Assembly (NCBI GenBank): GCA_003058525.1
Contig: QBVD01000031.1
Span: 17,679 to 81,678 of the forward strand
Source of the DNA: a gamma proteobacterium symbiont of Ctena orbiculata
GTDB taxonomy: Bacteria; Pseudomonadota; Gammaproteobacteria; Chromatiales; Chromatiaceae
Length of the DNA: 64,000 bases
Direction of reading: 5' to 3'
The notes under the pieces are model-generated. The model was given only the letters and a program-made list of their open reading frames with translations. It was not told the DNA's origin and did not search any database. Position numbers and translations under genes: made by a program. Numbering within the stretch: the stretch's first letter is position 1; each line of letters starts with the position of its first letter. Shown one piece after another: positions 8,219-16,082 of the stretch.

Positions 8219-8984
8219 GCATCGACTCCAGACTACGAAGTATCAGCTGATGGGTCTCTTCCGGGTGAGAGAGGAATGGAGTATGCGCTGCTCCCTCCAC
8301 GATGTGCATGGACGCTCCGGGCAGCCACTGACGCAGATCATCGGATGCCTTTGCCGGCGCCAGGGTATCCCGGTTGCCGTAGATCCATGTTGTGGGGCAG
8401 CTGAGGTTGGTCAATTGTTCTCGAAGATCGACAGATTTCAATAATTCCAATCCAGACCGCAATGCCTCCGGCAGCGGATCCGGCCGTTCACGTAATAGGG
8501 ACTTGAGTCGCTTCAACATCTGTACCGCGTGATCACTGCGCAACATCTGCAGGGCAAGAAAACGCTCCAGGGTCTGAACGTGATCTTTATGCAAGGCCTT
8601 AATGAATTGATCGAGGGTCGTCGGCGGCATGGCATATTGCCAATCCATGGCCTGGATGAAACGCGGCATACCGGCCAACGCAACAACCCCATCGATACGT
8701 GACGGCGCCAGCAGGGCGCACTGCAAACAGAGCATGGAACCGAGTGACCAGCCGATCCAGACAGCCCGATCAGGTGCCGCATCGAGACAGGCACGGGCCC
8801 AGGCGGTGAGCTCTTGCCGACCATCGAAGGGACTATTGCCGTGGCCCGGCAGGTCGATTCGGGTGACGCGGTAGTCGTCCGCCAGCCGGGCGGCAAAATC
8901 AGCCCAGACGGATGAGTTCATGCCCCAGCCGTGGAGCATCACCAAGTCCGGTCCCGCACCAAGACTCTCTGCCGCCAGCTTCAT
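8211..8984 (-). CDS. bioH: Pimeloyl-ACP methyl ester carboxylesterase BioH
   Basis: A 257-residue alpha/beta hydrolase that removes the methyl group from pimeloyl-ACP methyl ester and so ends BioC-initiated chain elongation. The oxyanion region is [11 protein letters not shown], the nucleophile elbow GWSLGS near residue 80, the catalytic aspartate lies in YGNRDTLAP and the histidine in [14 protein letters not shown]. It overlaps bioF by 4 bp and bioC by 8 bp. Having bioH inside the operon contrasts with E. coli, where it lies apart next to a comF homologue; here comF is the divergent neighbour of the operon. Confidence 0.94.
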   Translation of the reverse strand: MKLAAESLGAGPDLVMLHGWGMNSSVWADFAARLADDYRVTRIDLPGHGNSPFDGRQELTAWARACLDAAPDRAVWIGWSLGSMLCLQCALLAPSRIDGVVALAGMPRFIQAMDWQYAMPPTTLDQFIKALHKDHVQTLERFLALQMLRSDHAVQMLKRLKSLLRERPDPLPEALRSGLELLKSVDLREQLTNLSCPTTWIYGNRDTLAPAKASDDLRQWLPGASMHIVEGAAHTPFLSHPEETHQLILRSLESMHG

Positions 8985-10144
8985 TCCACCACCAGTGGCA
9001 GTTTGGACAGGGCATCCAGCAGTCGATCCAACTGCCGATCCGTATGGTTGGCGCTGAGGGTGATGCGAAGCCGAGCGCTCCCATCCGGTACCGTCGGCGG
9101 CCGGATTGCACTGACCAGTACACCCTGCTTTTCAAGCAGCCGGCTCCAGGCCACGGCCTGCTGGGATGATCCGGCCAGGATCGGCTGTATCGGGGTGGTG
9201 GAATCCAACAGGGGCAGGCCGATCTGTCGCACCGATTGACGAAACCGGGCAATCAGATCCCGCAACCGCTCGCGCCGCCAGTTCTCTTGCCGGGCAAGAC
9301 ACAGGCTGACCAGGGTTGCTTCCGCCAGTGCGGCCGGTGGTGCGGTGGTATAGATATAGCTTCGGGCGTGCTGAATTAGTGTCTCGATGAGCTCCTCGCT
9401 GCCGGCGACGAACGCGCCGTAGGTACCGAATCCCTTACCCAGGGTCCCCATCAATATGGGTACGTCATCATTGCCCAGGTCGAAGTGGCTGAGAACGCCG
9501 CCGCCTCCTTCACCCAGCACGCCTAGGCCATGGGCGTCATCCACCATCAACCAGGCCTGATGACGACGCGCAAGCTCGACCAGGGATGGCAGGGGAGCCA
9601 GGTCGCCATCCATACTGAACACACCGTCCGTGGCGATCAGCGCCTGTCCCTCTTCGCTGCCCTTCAATTGGCTGCTCAGGCTCTCCGGATCGGCATGCCG
9701 GTAGCGTTGCATCCTGGCCCGGGTGAGTTGACCCGCATCCAACAGGGAGGCATGGTTGAGACGATCCTCGAACAGCCTGTCACCCTGCTTCAGGAGAGCG
9801 CTGATCACGCCAATATTGGCCATATAGCCGGTTGAAAAAAGCAGCGCCCTGGACCTGCCGGTATACTCAGCCAGCGCCTCTTCCAATCGATGGTGGGAAT
9901 TGCTGTGACCGGTAATGAGATGCGCCGCACCGCTCCCCACACCATATTCCCCGGCGGCACGCTGCATCGCCTCTACCACTTCGGGGTGATTGGCCAAACC
10001 GAGATAATCGTTGCTGCAAAAAGCGATCACCCGTTTACCGTCAACCACCAGCTCGGGTTGTTGTGCCGTCGATACCACCCGGCGGGACCGATAGAGCCCA
10101 TCGTGGCGGCGTTGTTGCAACGCTTCAGCCAGCCCTTTCATCAA
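8981..10144 (-). CDS. bioF: 8-amino-7-oxononanoate synthase BioF
   Basis: A 387-residue PLP enzyme of the alpha-oxoamine synthase family that condenses pimeloyl-ACP with L-alanine. Motifs seen: [15 protein letters not shown], the ring-stacking region [44 protein letters not shown] and the PLP lysine in [15 protein letters not shown]. Length matches the family. It is 33 bp downstream of bioB and overlaps bioH by 4 bp. Confidence 0.96.
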   Translation of the reverse strand: MMKGLAEALQQRRHDGLYRSRRVVSTAQQPELVVDGKRVIAFCSNDYLGLANHPEVVEAMQRAAGEYGVGSGAAHLITGHSNSHHRLEEALAEYTGRSRALLFSTGYMANIGVISALLKQGDRLFEDRLNHASLLDAGQLTRARMQRYRHADPESLSSQLKGSEEGQALIATDGVFSMDGDLAPLPSLVELARRHQAWLMVDDAHGLGVLGEGGGGVLSHFDLGNDDVPILMGTLGKGFGTYGAFVAGSEELIETLIQHARSYIYTTAPPAALAEATLVSLCLARQENWRRERLRDLIARFRQSVRQIGLPLLDSTTPIQPILAGSSQQAVAWSRLLEKQGVLVSAIRPPTVPDGSARLRITLSANHTDRQLDRLLDALSKLPLVVE

Positions 10145-10177
10145 CGTTAAATCCTCGGATAGGAAAGCAATGGGATT

Positions 10178-11188
10178 CTAACCGGCCTTTGCCTGGCTGC
10201 AGGAAACCTTGGCGGCCTTGACCTCCGTCTCCTGCAGCTGCTCGGTCCTCATCCCCAGCCGCCGGAGCAGTCGCATGTCTCTGTCCGCCTCAGGATTGTC
10301 TGTGGTCAGAAGGCGCTCGCCATAGAAAATCGAATTCGCCCCGGCGAGGAAACAGAGTGCCTGCATCTCATCACCCATCTCCGTTCGACCGGCGGAGAGG
10401 CGTACATAGGAGTGCGGCATCAACAGTCGAGCCACCGCGATGGTGCGTACAAACTCGAAGGGATCGAGTTCCTCCGCGTTGTAGAGGGGTGTACCCTCGA
10501 TCTTTACCAGCATGTTGATCGGCACCGATTCCGGATGGCGGGGCAAATTGCACAACTCGCGCAACATGCTGGCGCGATCCCGCCGCGACTCACCCATTCC
10601 CAAAATTCCGCCGGAACAGACATTGATGCCTGCATCCCTGATGTGGGCCAGGGTATGCAGCCGATCATCGAAGGTGCGGGTGGTAATCACGTTGCCGTAA
10701 AACTCCGGTGAAGTGTCGAGATTGTGATTGTAGTAATCGAGACCGGCGTCGCGCAGTCGATTTGCCTGTGCCTGGGTCAGCATACCCAGGGTCAGGCAGG
10801 TCTCCATGCCCAGATCGTGAACGGCCTCCACCATATCGACCACCCGCTCCAGGTTCTTGTCGGTCGGATTACGCCAGGCAGCGCCCATGCAGAATCGGCT
10901 CGCACCCTTCTCTTTCGCCGCCTCTGCCGCCGCCACGACATCTTCCAGCGGCATCAGTTTTTCCGCTTCCAATCCTGTGGCGTTTTCCGCACTCTGGGAA
11001 CAATAGCCACAGTCCTCGGCACAGGCGCCTGTCTTGATACTGAGCAGACTGCTCATCTGTACCTGATTGGGATCGAAGTGGGCCCGGTGTACACTCTGTG
11101 CCTGAAACAGGAGATCATTGAACGGCAACTCGAACAACGCCTCTATCTCGTCCAGACTCCAGTCGTGGCGTAAAATTGATTCGGTCAT
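10178..11188 (-). CDS. bioB: Biotin synthase BioB
   Basis: A 336-residue radical SAM enzyme that inserts sulfur into dethiobiotin. The radical SAM cluster motif CAEDCGYC (CxxxCxxC) lies near residue 53, followed by [10 protein letters not shown]. Further conserved segments are [32 protein letters not shown] and the second-cluster arginine region [10 protein letters not shown]. It is the first gene of the operon. Its promoter overlaps a BirA-like operator at 11259-11291, suggesting repression by biotin-loaded BirA. Confidence 0.97.
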   Translation of the reverse strand: MTESILRHDWSLDEIEALFELPFNDLLFQAQSVHRAHFDPNQVQMSSLLSIKTGACAEDCGYCSQSAENATGLEAEKLMPLEDVVAAAEAAKEKGASRFCMGAAWRNPTDKNLERVVDMVEAVHDLGMETCLTLGMLTQAQANRLRDAGLDYYNHNLDTSPEFYGNVITTRTFDDRLHTLAHIRDAGINVCSGGILGMGESRRDRASMLRELCNLPRHPESVPINMLVKIEGTPLYNAEELDPFEFVRTIAVARLLMPHSYVRLSAGRTEMGDEMQALCFLAGANSIFYGERLLTTDNPEADRDMRLLRRLGMRTEQLQETEVKAAKVSCSQAKAG

Positions 11189-11237
11189 GATGATCCAGCC
11201 TGTGTGTATGATTTATGCGGCGCACAGCGGAGGGCCT

Positions 11238-11265
11238 ATGGTAAGGATTGTCCGCCCTCTGTCAA
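11238..11265 (-). promoter_or_regulatory. Predicted promoter of the bioBFHCD operon
   Basis: On the minus strand a consensus -35 TTGACA (11260-11265) and a -10-like TACCAT (11238-11243) are separated by 16 bp, about 50 bp upstream of the bioB start. The -35 box lies in the left half of the BirA-like palindrome. Confidence 0.5.
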
Positions 11266-11291
11266 CCAAGGACGGCCATGAAAGTCGACAA
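11259..11291. promoter_or_regulatory. Candidate BirA operator between bioB and comF
   Basis: CTGTCAACC (11259-11267), a 15-bp spacer, and AGTCGACAA (11283-11291) resemble the gammaproteobacterial BirA box TTGTAAACC-N14/15-GGTTTACAA. The left half matches at 7 of 9 positions and the right half at 6 of 9. It covers the -35 box of the bio promoter and runs over the comF start codon. The right half is weak, so this stays a candidate. Confidence 0.4.
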
Positions 11292-11991
11292 CTGTATAAA
11301 TTATGTACGATCCCTTCTCTATCCCAGGAGTTGCATCCTGTGTGGCGCCAAGGGTGATTTTGAACACCACCTCTGTCGCCCTTGCCAAAACTCCCTGCCC
11401 TTTAATTATCACGCCTGTCCCTGTTGCGCCCTTCCGCTTCCGCCACATGTCCCATCGACGCAATGGTGCGGACGCTGTATCAGACGACAACCGCCCTTTA
11501 CGAATAGCCTCACCGCCCTCACATACGAGCCCCCGGTCAATCGACTCATTGGCATGCTCAAGTTCCAGCAAAAACTCCATCTCGCAGAACCCCTGGCCGG
11601 ATTGCTTGTGGAACGCCTGGGTGAAAAACATGAGCAGCCCGATATCTTGCTTCCCGTCCCACTCCATCCCCTAAGACTTCGTGCACGGGGATTCAATCAA
11701 TCCGTCGAAATCACACGGGTGGTGTCCCGACAATGCCGGCTTCCATTCGACTGGCGGCTCTGCCGGCGTGTAAAGGAGACCAAGGCACAGTCGGAACTGA
11801 ACGAACAGGAAAGGCACAGGAACCTGCATAATGCGTTTCAGGTATGCGCTGATGTCAAGGGGGCCCATCTGGCGCTGGTGGACGATGTCATCACAACAGG
11901 GGCGACCGTCACCGAACTCAGTAAGATACTGATAAGAGCGGGAGCAGAACGGGTCGATGTCTGGGCAGTTGCAAGAACACCTAAATCATAA
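11278..11991 (+). CDS. comF: ComF family phosphoribosyltransferase-like protein
   Basis: A 237-residue ComF/GntX-type protein. The N-terminus has a zinc-finger-like cysteine set (CILCGAKGDFEHHLCRPC, CPCC, CGRC). The C-terminal half is a type I phosphoribosyltransferase fold with the PRPP motif LALVDDVITTGATV. In naturally transformable bacteria ComF is needed for DNA uptake at the inner membrane; elsewhere its role is unclear. ATG 11278 is preferred over the upstream in-frame start at 11248 because it begins at the conserved region. It is divergent from bioB with a 89-bp gap that contains the bio promoter. Confidence 0.85.
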   Translation: MKVDNCINYVRSLLYPRSCILCGAKGDFEHHLCRPCQNSLPFNYHACPCCALPLPPHVPSTQWCGRCIRRQPPFTNSLTALTYEPPVNRLIGMLKFQQKLHLAEPLAGLLVERLGEKHEQPDILLPVPLHPLRLRARGFNQSVEITRVVSRQCRLPFDWRLCRRVKETKAQSELNEQERHRNLHNAFQVCADVKGAHLALVDDVITTGATVTELSKILIRAGAERVDVWAVARTPKS

Positions 11992-12005
11992 TGGCAGCAG
12001 ACACC

Positions 12006-12039
12006 TGGGGCCTATCAACACTCATCCAATCGGCCCTAG
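12006..12039. repeat. Family D inverted repeat at a convergent junction (comF / gspB)
   Basis: TGGGGCC ... CAACACTCATCCAATC ... GGCCCTAG lies between the converging 3' ends of comF and gspB and provides the gspB stop codon (12036-12038). It is similar in sequence and length to 43113-43146 and 49051-49084. The GGGCC/GGCCC arms could form a hairpin and act as a bidirectional transcription barrier. Confidence 0.55.
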
Positions 12040-12719
12040 TTGCCAATGGGCAGAATGAAACGCTCCCCCATATGCTCCATGACAGCCCCCTGTGGCAGTA
12101 TCTCCAACACCCTCGGTCCCTCTGCGAGATAGTCTCCCTCGCGATACTTCTCCATATTGATCAGTACGTACCGCTTTGCCGGTCGCTGATCGTAGCTATG
12201 TATATCGATATTCATGGAAGGCAGATTGGCGACAAAGCCGCTCGGCATCTCGTACAAGGGTTTTGGCGGTCGAGGCGGCGGTGGTGGTTGCGGAGGATCC
12301 GGCTCCACCACCTGTGGCGTTTCGATCTCTTTCGCTTGTGATGTTGCTATGACCGGCTGCGGTTCAATGGCCGCCTGTGGTGAATTGACGGAGGTAACCG
12401 GAACAGCGTCGCCGACCATCACCCCAGTGCCGGGTAGTGTCAATTCAGCGGGTGCACGTTCCTGCACACCACCCTGCGGCTCGGGTTCTGTGCTGGAGAC
12501 GGACGGCCCATGCTGTTGCGGTTGCTGCGACCACCAACTACTACTCCCCAGATAGATGCCGGTTCCTAGCAGTATCATGGCCAACATCACTATCATCAGC
12601 CACCCCAACCGATGAGATGCAGTCGATGTCGGTTGCTCCGCATCGGGATTGATCTTAGGCACTTCCCCCAGCTTATGCTGGCGTTCAGCCTTTTTCAGCG
12701 CTTCCAGAATCAGGGACAT
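12036..12719 (-). CDS. gspB: Type II secretion assembly protein GspB-like
   Basis: A 227-residue bitopic inner-membrane protein. The N-terminal MSLILEALKKAERQHKLG is the conserved GspB/ExeB start. One membrane helix follows (LGWLMIVMLAMILLGTGIYLG, residues 38-58), then a proline-rich periplasmic linker (DPPQPPPPPRPPKP) and a C-terminal domain (YEMPSGFVANLPSMNIDIHSYDQRPAKRYVLINMEKYREGDYLAEGPRVLEILPQGAVMEHMGERFILPIGN). GspB forms an inner-membrane complex with the GspA ATPase and helps place the secretin in the peptidoglycan. It starts 1 bp after the gspA stop. No other gsp genes are in the window. Confidence 0.87.
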   Translation of the reverse strand: MSLILEALKKAERQHKLGEVPKINPDAEQPTSTASHRLGWLMIVMLAMILLGTGIYLGSSSWWSQQPQQHGPSVSSTEPEPQGGVQERAPAELTLPGTGVMVGDAVPVTSVNSPQAAIEPQPVIATSQAKEIETPQVVEPDPPQPPPPPRPPKPLYEMPSGFVANLPSMNIDIHSYDQRPAKRYVLINMEKYREGDYLAEGPRVLEILPQGAVMEHMGERFILPIGN

Positions 12720-12720
12720 C

Positions 12721-14481
12721 TCAACCTCCCGCCAGATCTTGGGTTGAGATCAGGACCGGCGTCCCCGCCGGGATTGCCAGATTGTTCAGATAGATCATGG
12801 TCTGTTGACCGGCCACACCATCCGCCGCCAATCCCTGCTGCTGCTGAAACGCCTTCAAGCGGTCCTCCAATTCGGTATCAAAATAGTCCAGCCCCTCGAT
12901 CGCAGTTGGTTCGATACCGTCCACTCGCTGCAGGCGTTTGCGCAACCAGGTAACCGCGTTGCCGGAAGAGCCCTCGCCAATCAAGGCGATCTCGGCCAGG
13001 GGGCGCCACAGCAATATGTACTCACCGGTCCAATAGCGCATCAGCTCAGTGCGGGAAATGACCCCCTCTTGCATACCGCTGTCAACCAGCAGCCAATCAT
13101 CGTCCACATGTTTCAGCAACAACAAGCGCCTCTGCTTATCCTGTTTGAGTTGCAGCAGCAGCGGTCTATTCATACCCAGCAGAGTCGACCATTCCGAGGT
13201 CGATATCAGACAGCGCAAACCAAATGCTCGGACCTGCTGACAAGGAGGTATGGAACCCTGAAACTGTTTGGCGCCATGCCAAAGGCCGAGCAATGTCTGA
13301 TACATATCCACACGGCGCTGCGGTTGGCTGAACAGCTTGCCCAGCCTGAAGTCATCCGCTGGTGACTCCGATGCGTCGGTTGAGGGTAATGTCTGTGGTG
13401 AGCTGGAGACATTCTGCTCAGCAATCTCCTTCTGCAGGGATATTGAGACGTTCTCATTCCGATCGGTTTTCCTGTCGGGCAGAACGGGCATTTCCACACT
13501 CTGCGATTCTTCAACAACGGCGGGCAGTTCCGGGATTGCCGGTTCCGGTATGTTTGCCTCTTCACGGGACACAACAGCTTGATCGAGACCTGTCTGGCTA
13601 TACCAATAACCCATTGCACCCAGTAGGATGATCAGTAAGGCACCACCCCAAACCCATCGTTGATTGCCTAAGCGCTTCCCCTTGACCTCCCGTGCAGCCC
13701 GCCATACCAGCCTGACGCCGGCCCGCTGCCTGCCGGATGCATAGATCGCCAGCAGGGCACGTTCACAGATGGCGTTGATGACCCTCGGGATACCGCCTGA
13801 AAAACGGTGTATCAGCCTCAGCGCCATCGGCGTGAACAGATCCTCGCGAACCCCGGCAACGGCAAGCCGGTGGGCGATGTAACGACCTGTCTCCTGTGCA
13901 TTCAACGGCAACAGATGGTAACGGGCGGTGATACGCTGATCGACCTGCCGCATCTCCTTGCGCTCCAGCATCTGCTGCAGCTCCGGTTGTCCGACCAGAA
14001 TGATTCGCAACAGTTTATGCCGGGAAGTCTCCAGGTTGGTCAGCAGACGCACCTGCTCCAATACCCGTGGACTGAGATTTTGCGCCTCATCCACCACCAG
14101 AACCGTGTGTTTCCCCTCGGCATGGGTCCGCAACAGATTCCGGGTTAGAATGTCGATGAGTATTTTCAAGGAGTAGGGTGGACCCTCATATTCAATACCC
14201 AGTTCATCGCAGATGGTGGCGATGAATTCCCGTCGGGAGAGGCGGGGGTTGAGGATCAGCGCGATGTCCACATTATCCAGCTGTTGCGCCAGCAGGCTGC
14301 GCAGCAGCAGGGTCTTGCCGGTCCCCACCTCGCCGGTAAGGAGCACGAAGCCGCCATTCGGACCGGTGCCGTAGATAAGATGGGCAAGGCTCTCTTCGTG
14401 ACCCCTGCTGAGATAGAGATAGCGGGGATCAGGGGTTATCGCGAAGGGATTTTCCTCGAAACCGAAGTCGCTGAATTTCAT
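12721..14481 (-). CDS. gspA: Type II secretion ATPase GspA (ExeA-like) with peptidoglycan-binding domain
   Basis: A 586-residue protein. An AAA+ ATPase domain (about residues 1-260) carries Walker A GEVGTGKT (50-57), Walker B VLVVDEAQ and a sensor region (LRIILVGQPEL). One membrane helix follows (WGGALLIILLGAMGYWY, about 280-296), then a periplasmic region with a peptidase-C39-like segment (CQQVRAFGLRCLISTSEW; DDDWLLVDSG) and a C-terminal peptidoglycan-binding domain (LEDRLKAFQQQQGLAADGVAGQQTMIYLN). ExeA uses ATP to remodel or cross the cell wall so that the secretin can assemble. It is cotranscribed with gspB and the upstream Sel1 gene (15-bp gap). Confidence 0.9.
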   Translation of the reverse strand: MKFSDFGFEENPFAITPDPRYLYLSRGHEESLAHLIYGTGPNGGFVLLTGEVGTGKTLLLRSLLAQQLDNVDIALILNPRLSRREFIATICDELGIEYEGPPYSLKILIDILTRNLLRTHAEGKHTVLVVDEAQNLSPRVLEQVRLLTNLETSRHKLLRIILVGQPELQQMLERKEMRQVDQRITARYHLLPLNAQETGRYIAHRLAVAGVREDLFTPMALRLIHRFSGGIPRVINAICERALLAIYASGRQRAGVRLVWRAAREVKGKRLGNQRWVWGGALLIILLGAMGYWYSQTGLDQAVVSREEANIPEPAIPELPAVVEESQSVEMPVLPDRKTDRNENVSISLQKEIAEQNVSSSPQTLPSTDASESPADDFRLGKLFSQPQRRVDMYQTLLGLWHGAKQFQGSIPPCQQVRAFGLRCLISTSEWSTLLGMNRPLLLQLKQDKQRRLLLLKHVDDDWLLVDSGMQEGVISRTELMRYWTGEYILLWRPLAEIALIGEGSSGNAVTWLRKRLQRVDGIEPTAIEGLDYFDTELEDRLKAFQQQQGLAADGVAGQQTMIYLNNLAIPAGTPVLISTQDLAGG

Positions 14482-14496
14482 GCCGTGCCAGGGTGG

Positions 14497-14901
14497 CTAA
14501 TCACAGCCATCCTCGGCCTCCCCCTCGTTCTGCTCTGCTATCTCTGTCGCCAGTTCCAGCCATTTGATAGCCTCCTTCTCATCGATGTCGACACCCTTGC
14601 CCGACAGATAGATCTGTCCCAGCTCATTGGCCGCCCTGTAAGAGCCGTTGTTTGCCGCCTCTTTCAACCATGTGATGCCTTGATCCGCATTCTGTTCCAC
14701 ACCCTTACCGAAGAGATAGAGCATACCCAGTTGATACTGGGACTGGGTATGATCCCTTTTCGCTAAACGCTTGAAGCCTCTATAGGCCTCGTGGTATTCA
14801 CCATTGGTCATGGCATGCATGGCGTCTTCGAAGTCGGCCGCCAGCAGATCCCCAAACACCAATAAAAGTAAGGTTAAGATGAGCCCTGATTGTAATTTCA
14901 T
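14497..14901 (-). CDS. Secreted Sel1-repeat protein
   Basis: A 134-residue exported protein with a signal peptide (MKLQSGLILTLLLLVFGDLLA) and three Sel1-like/TPR repeats. These read YHEAYRGFKRLAKRDHTQSQYQLGMLYLFGKGVEQN, ADQGITWLKEAANNGSYRAANELGQIYLSGKGVDID and EKEAIKWLELATEIAEQ. The C-terminus is acidic. Sel1 repeats mediate protein-protein contacts. The start at 14901 is chosen because it begins the signal peptide and has AAGGAG upstream; a longer frame to 15039 would hide the signal. As the gene directly precedes gspA-gspB, a role as a periplasmic accessory of that complex is possible but not shown. Confidence 0.75.
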   Translation of the reverse strand: MKLQSGLILTLLLLVFGDLLAADFEDAMHAMTNGEYHEAYRGFKRLAKRDHTQSQYQLGMLYLFGKGVEQNADQGITWLKEAANNGSYRAANELGQIYLSGKGVDIDEKEAIKWLELATEIAEQNEGEAEDGCD

Positions 14902-15070
14902 AATGCTTGATTGCTCCTTGATCAGACTATTCTGACACAGCAGGGCATGAAATCCACACATGTAACGCAGTTTAAACTTTTCGCTCTGATATCGATCTGA
15001 TTGTTGATAGATGCGATCATGCTGCAGTCTCATCAACACAGTATTGAATTGGTAAATTCAGGAAACCGAT

Positions 15071-15967
15071 ATGCAACGATTCTTTATTCTGTTACTGCTT
15101 TTGTTTCCAGGTATTCTGACAGCAGCTGTAGCGCCCCTGATCAGCCCGTCATGGCTGCATGACAATAGAGATAACCCAAACCTGGTTTTGCTCGATCTAC
15201 AGGACAACCAGAACTACCTGCGTTTTCATATCCCCGGATCGATCAATACCAATTATGCCCAGTGGCGGGTTGAAAAAAAGGGTGAACTGAAGAACATGCC
15301 GCCGGTGCCGGTACTTGAAAAGCTGATCGGTTCGTTGGGCATAGACAACAACAGCCATGTGGTCTTGATCTCCCTGGGTGCCAGTGCCGGGGACATGGCC
15401 ACAGCCGCAAGAGTTTACTGGACCTTCAAGGTGCTCGGTCACGACCGTGTCTCGATCCTCGATGGTGGTTTGGTCGGCTATGCGGAGAAACGCATCTATC
15501 CCCTGGAAAAGGGAAACAACCAGCGAAAACCCACAAATTTCACCGCCAAATACCGCAAACAGATGAACCCCACAGCCAAAGAGGTCAAATTGGCGCTCAA
15601 TAACGGAACCCAGATCGTGGATAACCGCACCAGAGCTGAATATCTCGGCATCTATGGCGGTGGCGGCAAGGAGCGGGCAGGCCGACTGCCCCAGGCGGTC
15701 CACCTCAACTATGACTGGCTGACGGTGAATGGCAGCGGCAGACTACACACCGCAGACAATCTGCAACGCATCTATGTCTCGAGCCAGGTTGCGTTGAACA
15801 GGGATCAAATCAACTACTGCCATACCGGCAACCGGGCTGCCCTGGGCTGGTTCGTCTCCCATGAAATTCTCGGCAACCGTCAAGCCAGACTCTATGACGG
15901 CTCCACCCAGGAGTGGGCTGCCGATCAGTCACTGCCCATGGAGCAGCAGGTCAAATTGAGCTATTGA
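15071..15967 (+). CDS. Periplasmic tandem-rhodanese sulfurtransferase
   Basis: Predicted 298 residues with a signal peptide (MQRFFILLLLLFPGILTAAVA) and two rhodanese domains. The first (about 25-145) has the CH2-like HIPGSINTNYAQW but its active-site loop reads SLGASAGDMATAARVYW without a cysteine. The second (about 165-290) has CHTGNRAA, placing the catalytic cysteine near residue 250. This is the usual inactive-active arrangement of thiosulfate/3-mercaptopyruvate sulfurtransferases, which move sulfane sulfur to cyanide or thiols. Periplasmic location fits thiosulfate metabolism. It is divergent from the Sel1 gene. Confidence 0.87.
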   Translation: MQRFFILLLLLFPGILTAAVAPLISPSWLHDNRDNPNLVLLDLQDNQNYLRFHIPGSINTNYAQWRVEKKGELKNMPPVPVLEKLIGSLGIDNNSHVVLISLGASAGDMATAARVYWTFKVLGHDRVSILDGGLVGYAEKRIYPLEKGNNQRKPTNFTAKYRKQMNPTAKEVKLALNNGTQIVDNRTRAEYLGIYGGGGKERAGRLPQAVHLNYDWLTVNGSGRLHTADNLQRIYVSSQVALNRDQINYCHTGNRAALGWFVSHEILGNRQARLYDGSTQEWAADQSLPMEQQVKLSY

Positions 15968-16082
15968 CCGATCATAGCACCGGAGATGCAACACAAGCAC
16001 GCCAATGCCGCAGGGGATGACATAGCGCATATACCCTGCGGCAGCTCGGCGGATGGCGTTCAAGACAAGGAGTAGCGACTCA

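Noticed and set aside
12805..13365. 186-codon plus-strand open frame
   Set aside because: Antisense to the periplasmic part of gspA; no family similarity seen.
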